Below, piece after piece: positions 48,980 through 61,022 of a stretch of DNA of 64,000 nucleotides; within the stretch, counting starts at the first letter, position 1, and each line of letters opens with the position of its first letter. The DNA is from Maniola hyperantus. Lineage: Eukaryota; Arthropoda; Insecta; Lepidoptera; Nymphalidae. The notes beneath the pieces were generated by a model. The model did no database searches and was not told the origin of the DNA. It was given only the letters and a program-made list of their open reading frames with translations. Where the stretch lies: contig NC_048538.1 of assembly GCF_902806685.2 (NCBI RefSeq), forward strand, positions 9,176,001-9,240,000, in the 5' to 3' direction. The translations under genes and the position numbers were made by a program.

Positions 48980-49413
48980 ACCCTTTAGGGTTCCGTACCT
49001 CAAAAGGAAAAACGGGACCCTTATAGGATCACTTTGTTGTCTGTCTGTCTGTCAAGAAACCTACTACGGTACTTCCCGTTGACCTAGAATCATGAAATTT
49101 GGCAGGTAGGTAGATCTTATAGCTGACATTTGGGGAAAAATCTGAAAACCGTGAATTTAGGGTAAGATCACACAAAAAAAATTAAATTGTGGTCATGAAC
49201 TAATAATTAGTGTTTTCAACTTTCGAAGTGAGTGACTATATCAAGTGGGGTATCCTATGAAAGGTCTTCACCTGTACATTCTAAAACAGATTTTTATTTA
49301 TTTTTATGCATCATAGTTTTTGAATTATCGTGCAAAATGTCGAAAGACTACGACTGTAGTACGGAACCCTCATTGCGCGAGCCTGACTCGCACTTGGCCG
49401 GTTTTTTTACTTT
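48980..49413. repeat. Full-length 'ggttccgtac' dispersed repeat, second copy
   Basis: It starts 'agggttccgtacctcaaaagg' and ends 'cctgactcgcacttggccggttttttt'. It is nearly the same as 36,818-37,253 over its whole length, which makes it a recent pair. The ORF at 49,232-49,453 is part of it. Confidence 0.8.
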
Positions 49414-50540
49414 ACTTAATTTAACAAAATTATTACAGTTTGTTCAGTTTTAAAAATATGAACAAATGTGGGGACACACTTTATACTTAGGTACGCTACG
49501 AATGTTGGCTGTGCCTCGAGTCACATGTACACTGAGCAATATTTAAACAAATTATTGTTTTTAAACTATATTTTAATTTTTCAAACTGCGTAAAAACGTT
49601 TTTGAATTTTAACTAAGCAGTTTTTATGGTAATTAAACATTTGTGGTGCAGATACGCGAATACAGGGACAAACGCGGATTGTGACTTGGTTTCATACATC
49701 ATGGAGATAAGTAGATAAGTGTGGTTACTTAGAATAAGTATCAGTAACTATACAACAGGTCCAGTATTGCTTTTGTTTTGAAACGGTTTCTACTGCGAGT
49801 CTGCCGCGGTTCACCAGCAGCTGGTCATGTAATCCGAGCCGACCACACCAGCCGTGTACTCTTACTACAAATACTGGTCAGGGAAACCTTTCGGTCTCTT
49901 ATAACGGTTTCAGATTACCGTTTTTTTGCGCGTAACTATAAGCTCTTTATTGTTCGCTATTCTCTTACGGGCGCAGAGTTGGTATACGTATACGTGCTTA
50001 CAAGCTCGTATACTGGTATGCTCTAGGTATTAAATATGGCCCTTTCTATGCAGAGCATGCATAGGGAGGGACGAGAAACTAGAACACGTACTGCGTATGC
50101 AGCGGTGTATCTGTCCAATGCCTACACGGACTCGCCAGCAACACTCCCTGAAGTCCTGGCTCCTCTGCTGGAGTGATCCAAATCAGCAGTCTCACATATA
50201 ACGGACAACTACGTCTAAGTGTCGAAAAGAAACTCAGGATAAAAAGAAGGTTGAAAACGCGCGAGCGCGAAAAAGTTATTAATAATAATTCATATTCATA
50301 CTGACTGACCCATTGGCTCGCGAGAACACGATGGCAGGAGCGCGTCCACTCGCGTTCGGTTTAAACAGAAAAAACGATAGTCTGGAACCACCCTTATACC
50401 TTATTTTAATTTCACAAAGAAGCCTTGCAAGTTGTGGAACGTCGCCCTAGAGCATAATATAAGTACAACAAAGATAAATACCGTCAAATGGCGTTTTTAT
50501 TTTTGGAAACCTTTACTTCCAATCATTTACATTATTATAT
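49414..50540. other. Non-coding stretch with a GC-richer segment
   Basis: The part at about 49,780-50,350 is less AT-rich than its surroundings, but I see no splice-consistent exon, signal peptide or domain on either strand. The ORF at 49,778-50,026 has no recognisable features. Confidence 0.45.
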
Positions 50541-50712
50541 ACTAGCTGATCCCCGCGGCTTCGCCCGCGTGTACAAAATATAGCCTTAGTCACTCAGGAA
50601 TAATGTAGCTTTCTATTGGTGAAAGAATTTTCAAAATCGGTTCAGTAGTTACAGAGATTACCCCCTACAAACAAACTTAACGACATTACCTTTTTATATA
50701 ATAGTATAGATA
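50541..50712 (+). repeat. 'gcggcttcgcccgcgt' dispersed repeat
   Basis: It starts 'ctagctgatccccgcggcttcgcccgcgtg', passes 'ttttcaaaatcggttcagtagtt' and ends 'tttttatataatagtatagat'. A reverse piece lies at 57,020-57,062. Confidence 0.65.
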
Positions 50713-52439
50713 ATAATAATATATAATAATCTAGATTTTATTAGTCTCGAATACGGTGGCTCCGTTATCGATGGTCTCGAATTAGTTCTCGTGAATTGAA
50801 GTATTTTAAAAATCCTGTTGCAATTTCTGAACTTCGGAAAATATAAACTTTTCTGACTTTAAGCTGCGTCACATGTTTTGTTATAGTCAGAGATAAATTC
50901 AGCATCACATGCATCACAGCACACAATTTAAAATTATTAAGCTTATAAAAATTAAGCAGAGAGAGACTACTTCTAGTGCAGTGAGTGACATCAATTTTAC
51001 ATTCATAGAAAATAGTAATTTATTGGCTACAATATGCAAACTTTTGCTGGGCCATTGAAATATAAATAAAAAATCAGAAAATCATAACAATGGCTCATGG
51101 TCTCTTTGCAAAAAGTGTAAACTCAGCTCGTTTTGGTCAGTAATTAATGGAAATACCTCGCGGTTGTTCGCCAAAATACATTTATCGTATACTGCATTGG
51201 CAGCAATAAAACTATTGTAGCTATACTACAATGACTAATTTTACTTTTGAGTATATTAAATATAATAAACTGACTGACTGACTGATCTATCAACGCACAG
51301 CTCAAACTACTGGACGGATCGGCCTGAAAGAACAAAGGCGAGCTTCAAACAAAATTTTACCTTGAATGCGTCTATGTAGGAAAAAATATTAATACCACAG
51401 GGGGTCCATTACTTAAACATAATCACAAAGAATTTTCATTTCAGGATTCATCCAAAAAAAGATATTAATATTTTTATATTTTGAGATTATGAAAGTAACG
51501 TAGTGGTTACATACTCTTTGGTTGGTAGTATATGCAAGATTGATGCATTAATATTATCAAGTAAAAACACTTATGAGTTGTGTGCCCAATTCGTGAGTCA
51601 GAGACTCTGACAAGTGACATTTGCAACTGCAAATGCACGAATCACGCGCGTGCGCACAAAGAGTAGCAAACGAGCACAGCTAAGATACTTACCTACTAAA
51701 CAATGGTCCTTTACATGCCATTGGCATTAGCATTGTCTATAAAAGATCTTTTTCAGTATTTAGCATGATGTACTAGTCTGTGATTATAGTTTAGTTGTTA
51801 TGCACGTAAACAGTTCCGATTTGACAATGGAACCAAGATCCCTATTAATTACGGATAGTTGGTAACTACCTCTTTCTTCTAGAAAGGCAATATGCAACCA
51901 ATCCGGAGCAAGGCTCTCATATTTTGATAGAGCCAAAACACACGAGATAATCAGAGAGGAAGCTTGTGATTAACTAACGATAAACTAGAAACTGGAAAAA
52001 ACTGCGAATACAACTGAAATACAAGTCTTGAAGTTGTTATTTAATTTGTAGGTATTTAAATTCCTTTTAACCCAATTTTTACCATGTTTTATCCTTTAAG
52101 GTTTTATCTTATTCAGATGCATATGCTATCTCTATGTTCAGATGACATTCCAATAATCTATTAAAAATCAAAAGTTTTTATTCTTCTATTAAAAATCAGA
52201 TATAAAACCTTTTTCATTTATTCTGCTTTTAATATAAACCCTCATTTAAAACAACAGCGATTATAAATACTTGGCAAGACTTTGTCAAGATAGCAATGGC
52301 AATAAGTGTTGCCATTAATTTTATTTTAATTACGACTTACAATATATAAGTTGTTTAATAGCTCTTGGATAATGCTCTATAAGTATAAAGAAAAGAAAAT
52401 ATTCAACTTTTTAGACGTCCAGTAAACTCAACACTAATA
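50713..52439. other. AT-rich stretch, one short repeat piece
   Basis: Only a family B start ('gactgactgactgatctatcaacgcacagctcaaactactgg', in pieces at 51,272-51,330) is recognised. The rest shows no feature. Confidence 0.55.
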
Positions 52440-52632
52440 TACAGTACCTACGCGGCAGAAAATAATGTACATCGACCTTTAGAAAGAGGTAGCGGTTTTG
52501 TAGAGCATCGCCTCTGTCGTTAAGACTGACAAAACGTCACATAGGTATGAGTGACAGAAACAACGCTCTACAAAACCGAAATCTCATTCTAAAGGTTGAT
52601 GTACATTATTTTCTGCAGCGTACCTACTGTAA
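52439..52632. mobile_element. TA-flanked hairpin MITE M1, copy 5
   Basis: 'TA|cagtacctacgcggcagaaaataatgtacatcgacc' and the opposite end 'gatgtacattattttctgcagcgtacctactg|TA' face each other, with the inner hairpin 'gtagagcatcgcctctgtcg' against 'gacagaaacaacgctctac'. Confidence 0.85.
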
Positions 52633-53289
52633 ATAAGCGCGGATGTAAGTGCGATGGTTTGGTATCTAACAAGTCTAGGTATGCACTATAGTTTTGTATC
52701 GGACATTGTGTAGAGATGTTCTGGTAAAATTAAGTTGATGCATTTACGGAATATACCTAACCATAATATTATAAATGCGAAACGGAACCACAGATTGATG
52801 TAATTTTTTGCATGATTATAGTTACACTAGAGCCTAGAGCCGTAAAGCAAGTTTAAGCGCAGACAAATAAACTGTTCCCATTAACCAACCATTACAAACC
52901 AACTATTACATCAAAAATTGTTGTAACAAACCCTCAATAATTATTCTTTCCTTGAGCCACGTGGGGGCGAAGCTGCGGGTAATAGTTAGCACAATAATAA
53001 ATATAGTTTGTAAGCATTGATTTATAAACAGTTTTATTTATTACTTAATAATAACGAAATACCTATTTTAAAGGTAACTTTTTCTAGAGTGGCAACTCTG
53101 GTAATGTTTTGTCATTTTAACCAACACCGGATATGAATTTAATCAAATAATAATTTAATAATTTAATCTACGATAAAGTCTTACAAAACTAATTTTGTAT
53201 GAAAACTAACCAATTAAATTACTAAGTTTTGCATAGGTCACATTTCTAGACGCTTCCTAAAACATTCAGGTAATCCCACGCCGATGTTC

Positions 53290-53428
53290 TTTGGCATGCA
53301 GATAGCTATTATGACGTAGGCATCCACTAAGAAAGGATTTTTGGAAATTCAACCCCTTCGGGGGTGAAAGAGGGGTTTGAAATTTGTGTAGTCCACGCGG
53401 ACGAAGTCGCGAGCATATGCTAGTAGTA
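53290..53428 (+). repeat. Family B repeat, right half
   Basis: 'ggcatgcagatagctattatgacgtaggcatccac' to 'gaagtcgcgagcatatgctagt', in family B order. Confidence 0.7.
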
Positions 53429-53661
53429 GCTATATGAAAAAATAACATGTAAAATTTTAATAGATTAGTAAATTTTAAAAAATGTACCCAATAACTCCGT
53501 AAATTGTGTCACGGGTCAATATAGTATATATTCGATTGTGACAGGTAAAATATGAAATAGTTACGATGCTCGTAACCAGGGTCTAACTACCGTATAAAAT
53601 AATAAAGTCATTTCGTTTCGTCCTGCGTTCATTTTAAAATAAAATAATTATATAGAAGAAA

Positions 53662-53865
53662 CTAGCTTGTGTTCACGACTTCGTCCGCGTGGACTAAATA
53701 AATTTTAAACGCCCATTTAGGGGTGAAATTAGAAAAATCCTTTCTTAAGTTAGTGGATACATACCTACTCTTTACAAAGAACACAGTATACACCCTCCAA
53801 ATTTCATGTCTCTACGACCAGCGCGGTTTAGGATGTGCGTTGATATAAGTCAGTCAGCCAGGACT
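53662..53865 (-). repeat. Family B repeat, reverse, diverged
   Basis: It begins 'actagcttgtgttcacgacttcgtccgcgtgg' and ends 'gcgttgatataagtcagtcag'. Its middle matches the 1,895-2,135 subtype ('aagaacacagtatacaccctccaaatttcatg'). Confidence 0.7.
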
Positions 53866-54021
53866 TTGAATTTTATTAGGTAGGTAATTAGGTATACAGA
53901 TTACAGATTAACAATTAATGTGCACTTTTATTTAACTTTGCTTTTTATGTTTGTTTAATTCAATTAACCTAGTTGCTTAGCTAACTCTTAGTTATAAAGT
54001 ACCTATATTATTTAAATATTT

Positions 54022-54078
54022 TGATTTTCAATTTATAAACTAAGTACTTAATACTTAGTTTATAATTTTGAAAATATG
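54022..54078. repeat. Short palindrome
   Basis: 'attttcaatttataaactaagtact' faces 'agtacttagtttataattttgaaaat'-type sequence around 'taat'. Confidence 0.65.
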
Positions 54079-54128
54079 TTAAGTACCTACTATATATTTT
54101 ACTACATCTGAATCTAAAATAGCCCCTG

Positions 54129-54408
54129 GTACTGATTCTGATCGTAACTAAATTTTAGAGTATTCGCATCTTTTCTTATTGCAACGTAATAAGAAAAGGA
54201 AGAAGCAGAATCAAACTTAATTTATTTTGAACTGTCAAACCTCGTGACTTTAGATGCCACTTGCCAGTCTAGTCGTGAGCCTATTGTTTTTTGTGGAGTA
54301 GCACTAAGATTTAGACTTTCATTTAAATTCATTTTCTGTCCTTTTGAGCAAAAAGAAAAAGGTGCAATACTCTAAATTTAGTTAAGAGAAAAACATCAGA
54401 ATCGACGC
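54129..54408. repeat. Inverted-repeat MITE
   Basis: Termini 'gattctgatcgtaactaaattttagagtatt' and 'aatactctaaatttagttaagagaaaaacatcagaatc' flank about 200 bp. An internal hairpin 'tcttttcttattgcaacgtaataagaaaagga' adjoins the left end. Confidence 0.75.
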
Positions 54409-55325
54409 CACTGCTAAACTTAAACAATACATAATACAGTCGGTTCCCAACCGGCCATCATTGTACTGCATGACTGCACACTCTAACCGGTCCTTGGTAG
54501 TAGGTAATATCGACGAATAAAACGGCGTATATTTACAACTACAACAATGGAACTTCGCACTAAGCGATGGAGCTTATATTTATAGTTTTAACTTACAATT
54601 GAATGAACTCGATTGGTATAGTAGGTACCTTGACCCTATAAGTCACGACTAGCAGCTAGCAAGCCTTTGCACAATTTATGGCAGTTGAAACAAAAACGGA
54701 GACGTAAAAGGGCGTAAAAACTTTTAGACCAAGGGGTTCTTGAACTAGAAATTGGTTTCCATTGAATTCGATATCAATTCATTTTTGTTGAATTTTCAAG
54801 CCACGCCAACATCTGAATTCAAAACAATCCTTGGCTTTGTTCACGACGACGGACGCAAAGTTCATGTGACGATCCAAGAATTCCAAGGTACCTACATCTT
54901 CTCATTGAATTTTCTTTAACTGAGTATGCTTTTCCGGCTTCAGTTTTCCCCTCTACTTTTCTTATTGAACTCGTGATTCGATCTTTAGCCGAAAAAATCT
55001 CACAACAGATTTTATTGCTTGTTTTTGTACAATATTGTAAGTAATGTATTTATTTCAATTCTTGTACGTAGTTTATTTTGTCACAAACATTACACTTGCA
55101 TAAAAGTGCTTTAAGTTCTACTTAGGTAGGCACTTAATTAAATATTTCATTTCTCTTCTAGCGAAACATTTATTTTTTACGCAGACAACTAACTTAATTA
55201 ATGTCTTCTTCGCCTTAGCATTTTTTCTTTGTTTATTCAGGGTCTGTTTATTATTATTCTAAACGTAACTGTTGATAAGTTTAATTAACTCATTGAAAAT
55301 TTTAATCAAAACAGAAATTAAATAA

Positions 55326-55362
<37 letters not shown>
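55326..55362. repeat. (AT)n microsatellite
   Basis: About 17 TA units in a row, with a short imperfect extension. Confidence 0.95.
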
Positions 55363-55368
<6 letters not shown>

Positions 55369-56009
55369 AAATACATATAATTGAGAGGTGTGGACTTCTG
55401 AAGTAACTAAGTAATGTGTTCAAAAATTTGATTCCCTATTCCGAAAAAAACCTTTTTGTTTTTTGGGACCTGAATGTTTTATGTATCGTCTATATCTTAA
55501 ATGTTAATGCAGAGTATTAGCAGTAGCCTGTAAGTCTCTCAAGTTCCATAAGAATTCAATTAGTAGTTTCGGCGTGATGCGTACACAAATGAACAGACAA
55601 AAAATTCAAAAATGATCAAAATTAATTATAAATGTAGACCCGCGAAGTCTACAGATTTATTATAATGTACGTATAGGAGGAACTTGGAAGGCACCTACTT
55701 AACGTATGCTCTAGGGAAGTGGAAAATGCACTGACAATTATAATGGCAGTGAATGCAAGGATATACCGTTATCGGTGGTCAAGCTAGTTCCTTCAGATGC
55801 CCCCGCCCGTTACACTAAGTTGACAGTCCCTTGACAAACATCCCAGAAAGGATTATGATGGCGAACCAGTCTCGACGAGCTCTCATAACTTGAAAGCCTT
55901 AACCGTAGAAATAATAACATCTAAATGTGAAACTTCATTGGTTAATTAGACTATATTTATTATAGATTTTAACATCCCAATAATGCAAAGCAGTAATCTA
56001 AAAAAGGTG

Positions 56010-56195
56010 ACACTGATCTATCAACGCACAGTTGAATCTACTGGATGGATTGGGCCGAAATTCGACATGCAGATAGCTATTATGACGTAGACATCCGCTA
56101 AGGGATTTTTGAAAATTCAACCCCTAAGGGAGTAAATTAGGAGGTTGAAATGTATGTAGTCCACGTGGACGAAGTCGCGAGCATGAGCTAGTCAA
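56010..56195 (+). repeat. Family B repeat, first of a tandem pair
   Basis: 'ctgatctatcaacgcacagttg' to 'gaagtcgcgagcatgagctagt'. A second copy follows at once, starting 'ataaaaggaaaagctgactg'. Confidence 0.75.
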
Positions 56196-56199
56196 ATAT

Positions 56200-56404
56200 A
56201 TAAAAGGAAAAGCTGACTGACATGACTGATCTATCAACGCACAGCTCAAACTACAGGACGGGTCGGGCTGAAATTTGGCATACGGATAGCTATTATAAAC
56301 GTAGCTATCCGCTAAGGATTAAAAATTTCAATTCCTAAAGAGGTAAAACGGCAGTTTGATATTCGTGTAGTCCACGCGGACGTAGTCGCGGGAATAAGCT
56401 AGTT
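56200..56404 (+). repeat. Family B repeat, second of a tandem pair
   Basis: 'tataaaaggaaaagctgactgac' to 'cgtagtcgcgggaataagctagt'. The head-to-tail placement of two diverged copies suggests two insertions, or insertion into the end of the first. Confidence 0.75.
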
Positions 56405-56855
56405 TGATTAAAATAATGCAAAATGGAGAATCTCTTTTGTCAAGGAAGTAATTTTAAAATATGTAGATCTAATCGACTTCTCTTCAGTTCTGTATTTGAA
56501 ATTGTGTGAAATCACATGTGGGTCCGGGCAGCAATAGATTTTGTGTATATTTTCCCGTAACGATCGACAAAATTAGATTTTTAACATAAAAAGGCTCTCA
56601 GGGTCCAGTGTTTATCATATCCTTTGTTTATCAGTTCCAGCCCAGCGACCAGCGGGCTGCGCGCCACGAACAAGAGTTAAAAATAGAAATTAATCGATTC
56701 TTTTATTCGTGTCACTTGTTCAGAACCTCTACAAGACTTGGTCGCCAGGAACTTGACTCATTAACAAGTTCAACCTAAGGTTTTACTTGCATATTCCTCC
56801 TACATCAATGGTTTTACTATTTACCTCCAAAACAATTTGAACATGTAGAGTTACA

Positions 56856-57062
56856 AAAACCGGCCAAGTGCGAATCAGACTCGCGCACTGAGGGTTCCGT
56901 AGTAAAATCATATTTTATCGACATTTTGCACGATATATCAAAAACTACTTACTAGATCTCGTTCAAAACAATTTTCGGTGGAAGTTTGCATGGTAATGTA
57001 CATCATGAGTGGCATAGGCTATATTATATACACGCGGGCGAAGCCGCGGGGATCAGCTAGTA
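56856..57062. repeat. Pieces of two dispersed repeats
   Basis: 'aaaaccggccaagtgcgaatcagactcgcgcactgagggttccgta' (in pieces, 56,857-56,902) opens the block. It closes with 'acacgcgggcgaagccgcggggatcagctagt' (57,029-57,061), the reverse of the 50,541 unit. Confidence 0.65.
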
Positions 57063-57549
57063 CTAAATAAAGACACTACAATAATAAAGATCGTAAAAAT
57101 GTAATTGTAGTTTCAGTTTTTCGCCGACCTATAAAATTTAGTTTCGTGCACTAGTCCGGTTATGTATGTAAAATTTTATGAAAACATTAAAAGTTGAGTC
57201 AGTTTAAAATATAACAGCGAAGTTTCTCCCTTAGCTAAAGCGTGAGCAACATTAATATTGGATTTCATTAATTTCGGTCCTTCGTAAGCCATTATTGAAG
57301 TTAGTTCGCAACTTGGTTGGTATTGAGACGTTTAAAATATACCTACTCAAGTAAATAGAAATATCTGATTACTCGTACGCATTAGGAATATTGGCACGAG
57401 CGCCGTAAAATGATTATCCCAAAAGGCACGACCGTCAATAACTTATTTTGGAGAAATAAAAGAAAGTTTTAGTTACTTACTTATTATATAATCAAAAATT
57501 AAAATCAAGATTTATTATTCCTAAAATAAAATATTCCTAAAATATTTAA

Positions 57550-57975
57550 TGCAATCGGTTGGGCCGGGGAGGATATCGATAGGCTCAGTGAGGGAGTCCT
57601 TAAGAAGAGGTTAAAGAAACACTTACTTAGGGACTCTCTAACTGACTATCATGCTTCTTAATTATTAACTTGTGTTTTTGTGTTTTCTTTGGTTATTTAT
57701 TAGTAAGTTGTTAGTATACTCAATTGTGTTAGTTTATCTTTTAGTGAAGTAGGTAGGTTTAAATTAGTATGTAGTACAGTTTTATTATAAGAATAGATAT
57801 GAATAGCGTTAAGTAAATATATAATGTATGAATAGCGTTAAGGAAATATAGTAGTAAGTTATGTACATAGTATTAAGAGCGCCACCTCGCCAACAAACTG
57901 GCCCACCAGTTTGGCGAGATAGATATGTAGGAAACTCTGTAAAATTAATATGAATAAATAAATTTAAAAAAAACC
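57550..57975 (+). pseudogene. 5'-truncated LINE: polymerase C-terminus and 3' UTR
   Basis: On the plus strand, 57,570-57,662 encodes E-D-I-D-R-L-S-E-G-V-L-K-K-R-L-K-K-H-L-L and then D-S-L-T-D-Y-H-A-S, stop. This resembles the basic C-terminal end of CR1/jockey-type polymerases. A T/A-rich 3' UTR follows, ending 'tatgaataaataaatttaaaaaaa'. Only the last part of the protein is present, as expected for abortive reverse transcription. Confidence 0.6.
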
Positions 57976-59530
57976 ATGTAAGACAACTAGTGTTTCTTAT
58001 GTTACGTCTGTCTCTCGTCTGCCACCGCTGGAACCGGTTCGAAATGCAGATCTTAGTGAAAAGAGCCGCCAAGAAAATCAGCTGTTGCCTCCTTTTTCAA
58101 ATCATAAAAAGTTACAATATCGATGAAACAATTCACTATACCATCTCGTGAGGTGGAAACTTTATATAGGTATATCTTTCAACTCTCCCATTTATCTTCT
58201 TCCTTACCTTATCCCACGCTACGTGGTGTTGGCACAACATGTCTTCTTCTTTTCTGTCAGCATCCGTCAACGTATTATCCACCCCATTTACAGGCATATC
58301 CTCTTTCACGCAAACTATACTTTATCTATCTACTTTAACTTTCTCTAACTATACTTTATCTGTACTATCTTTTAGCTATACTTTCTCTATACTTTGATGT
58401 AACATTTTTTCAACTCTCCTTTTTATCACAGAATACTAACTATTACTACGTGCTATTAACGTCAAAGGGGAGAGTCGAAAAAAATTGGCTTACCCCCTCG
58501 AGTGGGACCTAGTTGAACTGGTTATAAAATCCTTATTAGGTTTCTTGAATCGTACCTAAGCCGCAAAGTAGCAGCCTAAATTACTATATTAAAAGATTGT
58601 AGGATATTATAGCACTTTATACTTAACATGAAGCTATATCTAAAATCATCACTATTGTGAGACCAATAAACTACTTAATTAAACCAAGATAATTAGGTCC
58701 GTTTGGTGTAACTTTTGAAGAAACATTGTAATATAGCGACAGTAAAAGTTCACAACAAAAATAACTTTATTTCTGATTTAAATTCTTTTTTTTTTGTTTC
58801 CTAATTATTGGTTGTTAAGCATGAGTGCGGAACCGTACCTTATGTGGGATCGCCGTGACACGACCAGTTTTTTTTTAAAATTCAATCACGTCTAAAATAA
58901 GACAACGGTTTCTAGGGCAACATGAATTATAAAGTAGGGATGCTTGGGTTACTTTTACCCGGAACCACAAATTTTTCCTCATTTCATCAGACTAGGCATA
59001 CAATAAGAAAACATGGGAAAAACGAATTCAATTCTTTTCGTAAATCTTTAATTTGTACAAACCTACGCTGCTCAAAATGGAGCTCGGGGGTTTAGAAATG
59101 TTAGAAAAGTAGATAGGTACCTACCGACATAAATTTTATCACAGAAAATAAACTATATCCTACTTACTTAGTTACGAATTACGATGTTCACCACATTCCT
59201 GTTTGGGTATTTGACACCAATTTTTTGATTACTTTATTATAAACTAGGATAATGATAAGAGAATGACGTAAACTGAAAAAACTAATTAAATCGATCAAAT
59301 AACAAAAAAGTTATAAGCGTTTAAATATTTCTGATTAGACGATAGATAGCGATATAGCATTTTGACTTCACACCTTACTAATGCCATAGTAGCTTCTTGC
59401 GGTTTCATACAAAATTTTCGTTATGCGAGAAAGCGATAGAAGACCCTCCCACTCCAAAATTAGAATGCCTGTAACTTCTTAAATCTTTGTTGGATTTTAA
59501 TATTTTTTTGATTATTTTTATTGAATTTTT
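57976..59530. other. No supported feature
   Basis: AT-rich sequence with short ORFs lacking domains. 'ttcaactctcccatttatcttcttcc' and 'ttcaactctcctttttatcac' (58,178 and 58,410) show a weak local repeat. Confidence 0.5.
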
Positions 59531-59765
59531 AACCGACTTCAAAAAAAGGAGGAGGTTATCAATTCGTCGGAATCTTTTTTATTTTTTTATTTTTTATGTA
59601 TGTTCCCCGATTACTCGATGACGTCTGGACTGATTTTGAAAATTCTTTTTTTGTTTGAAAGGGTATACTTCAAAGTTGGTCCCATTTAAATTTGGTGAAG
59701 ATCTGATGAACATCTTCGAACATAGATACTGGAACTCCTCAACGGATAAGAGTAAAATGCTCGCG
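59531..59765 (+). repeat. 'accgacttcaaaaaaaggaggagg' dispersed repeat
   Basis: It starts 'ttaaccgacttcaaaaaaaggaggaggtt', passes 'tgttccccgattactcgatgacgtctgg' and ends 'ggaactcctcaacgg'. Reverse pieces occur at 46.1 kb and relatives at 46.6 kb. Confidence 0.7.
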
Positions 59766-59907
59766 ATCAGTGTAATAGCTTAGTAAACAGTAGATTTTAA
59801 CCAGTCATAGCATAATTCCATGGGGCCACTAAAAATTGTGAAATAAATTTTTTTTACAAAAAAAAATAAAAACCGACTTCGATACACAAACACTAAAAAT
59901 TGAAAAA

Positions 59908-60130
59908 TAATTTAATTTATTACCGAATATATTATGTATACAAGAGTTAATATAGTTCCATAATAATATTTTTTGGGGTCGGTGCCAATGAGGTGCCATT
60001 GTGGAGTCTCAAAAATATGAAGTCTAGACGATTCGCGCAGCTGAAGCTAATTGGCACCGGCACCAAAAAGTATTACTATGGAACTATATTAACTCTTGTA
60101 TACATAATATATTCGGTAATAAATTAAATT
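59908..60130. repeat. Foldback element with 60-bp arms
   Basis: 'ttaatttattaccgaatatattatgtatacaag' to 'gttccataataatattttttggggtcggtgcca' is mirrored by 'tggcaccggcaccaaaaagtattactatgg' to 'tattcggtaataaatta'. The arms are nearly identical; the loop is about 90 bp. Confidence 0.85.
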
Positions 60131-60816
60131 ATAAATTAAATAAAAAATTTTTTTTTTTTTAATTTAATTTTTTTTAATATTTATCAAATTCAAAAGTAAG
60201 AAAAAAAAAGTAGGAAAATACCCAATTGGACTTATGAAAAGTGACGACACATTCTGTAAGAAATACGTTAACTTATAAGAGCTATACGAGTATAACTTGC
60301 CTGCATTTTCGGAAAAACTGACCCCATCCTTTAGTTTGGCTCGTCTTGGCGGGGGCACTACCGTGCCCTCTGATTATGAGCTTAGCGATGACGGTAAAAC
60401 GGCATGTCATATGGTCCTGGATTTGTATTGCAATGCGGTATGTTATTTTACCGTAATCGCCCAGATTTATTATATTATTTTATTTATTTTCTTTAATTTT
60501 CTTTAATGGGTTTACCAACAGCTTAGTCATTTACAAAAACAGTCACAAAAACAATTTTAACTATTTAAAATACATTCACAAAATGACAAGCTTATTGTAG
60601 GTAACCACAGCATGCATTAGCATGCATGCAGGGATTAGTTACAGCACTTTTTTCAGAAAATACGTCCAATTTATGGTATATGCCATGATAATATGCCATA
60701 TCCCTGACCATTACTATGCAGTATAGTACGACTACGTAAATGATACTGATAATATTATAGATTCCCAGAACTTACTTTTTTAATTAATTAAATAAGTAAA
60801 CAGCTACTGAACGTTT

Positions 60817-61022
60817 GAGCCTCAATAGCTCAACCGGTATAGGAGTGGACTGAAAACCGAAAGGTCGACGGTTCAAACCCCGCCCGTTGCACTATTGTCG
60901 TACCTGCTCCTAGCACAAGCCTGACGCTTAATTGGAGAGGAAAGGGGAATATTTGTCATTTAACATGGCTAATATTCTTTATAAAAAAAAAAGAAAAAAA
61001 AAAAAGAAAAAGAAAGAAACGT
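60817..61022 (+). repeat. tRNA-derived SINE with poly(A)-rich tail
   Basis: The head 'gcctcaatagctcaaccggtataggagtggactgaaaaccgaaaggtcgacggttcaaaccccgcc' (in pieces) has an A-box-like 'tagctcaaccgg' and a B box 'ggttcaaaccc'. It is followed by 'taattggagaggaaaggggaatatttgtc' and a long A/G-rich tail. The body and missing acceptor stem pairing argue against a functional tRNA gene. Confidence 0.75.

Noticed and set aside
60817..60890. Functional tRNA gene
   Set aside because: A and B boxes are present, but the unit continues into a SINE body with an A-rich tail and I could not form a full cloverleaf.
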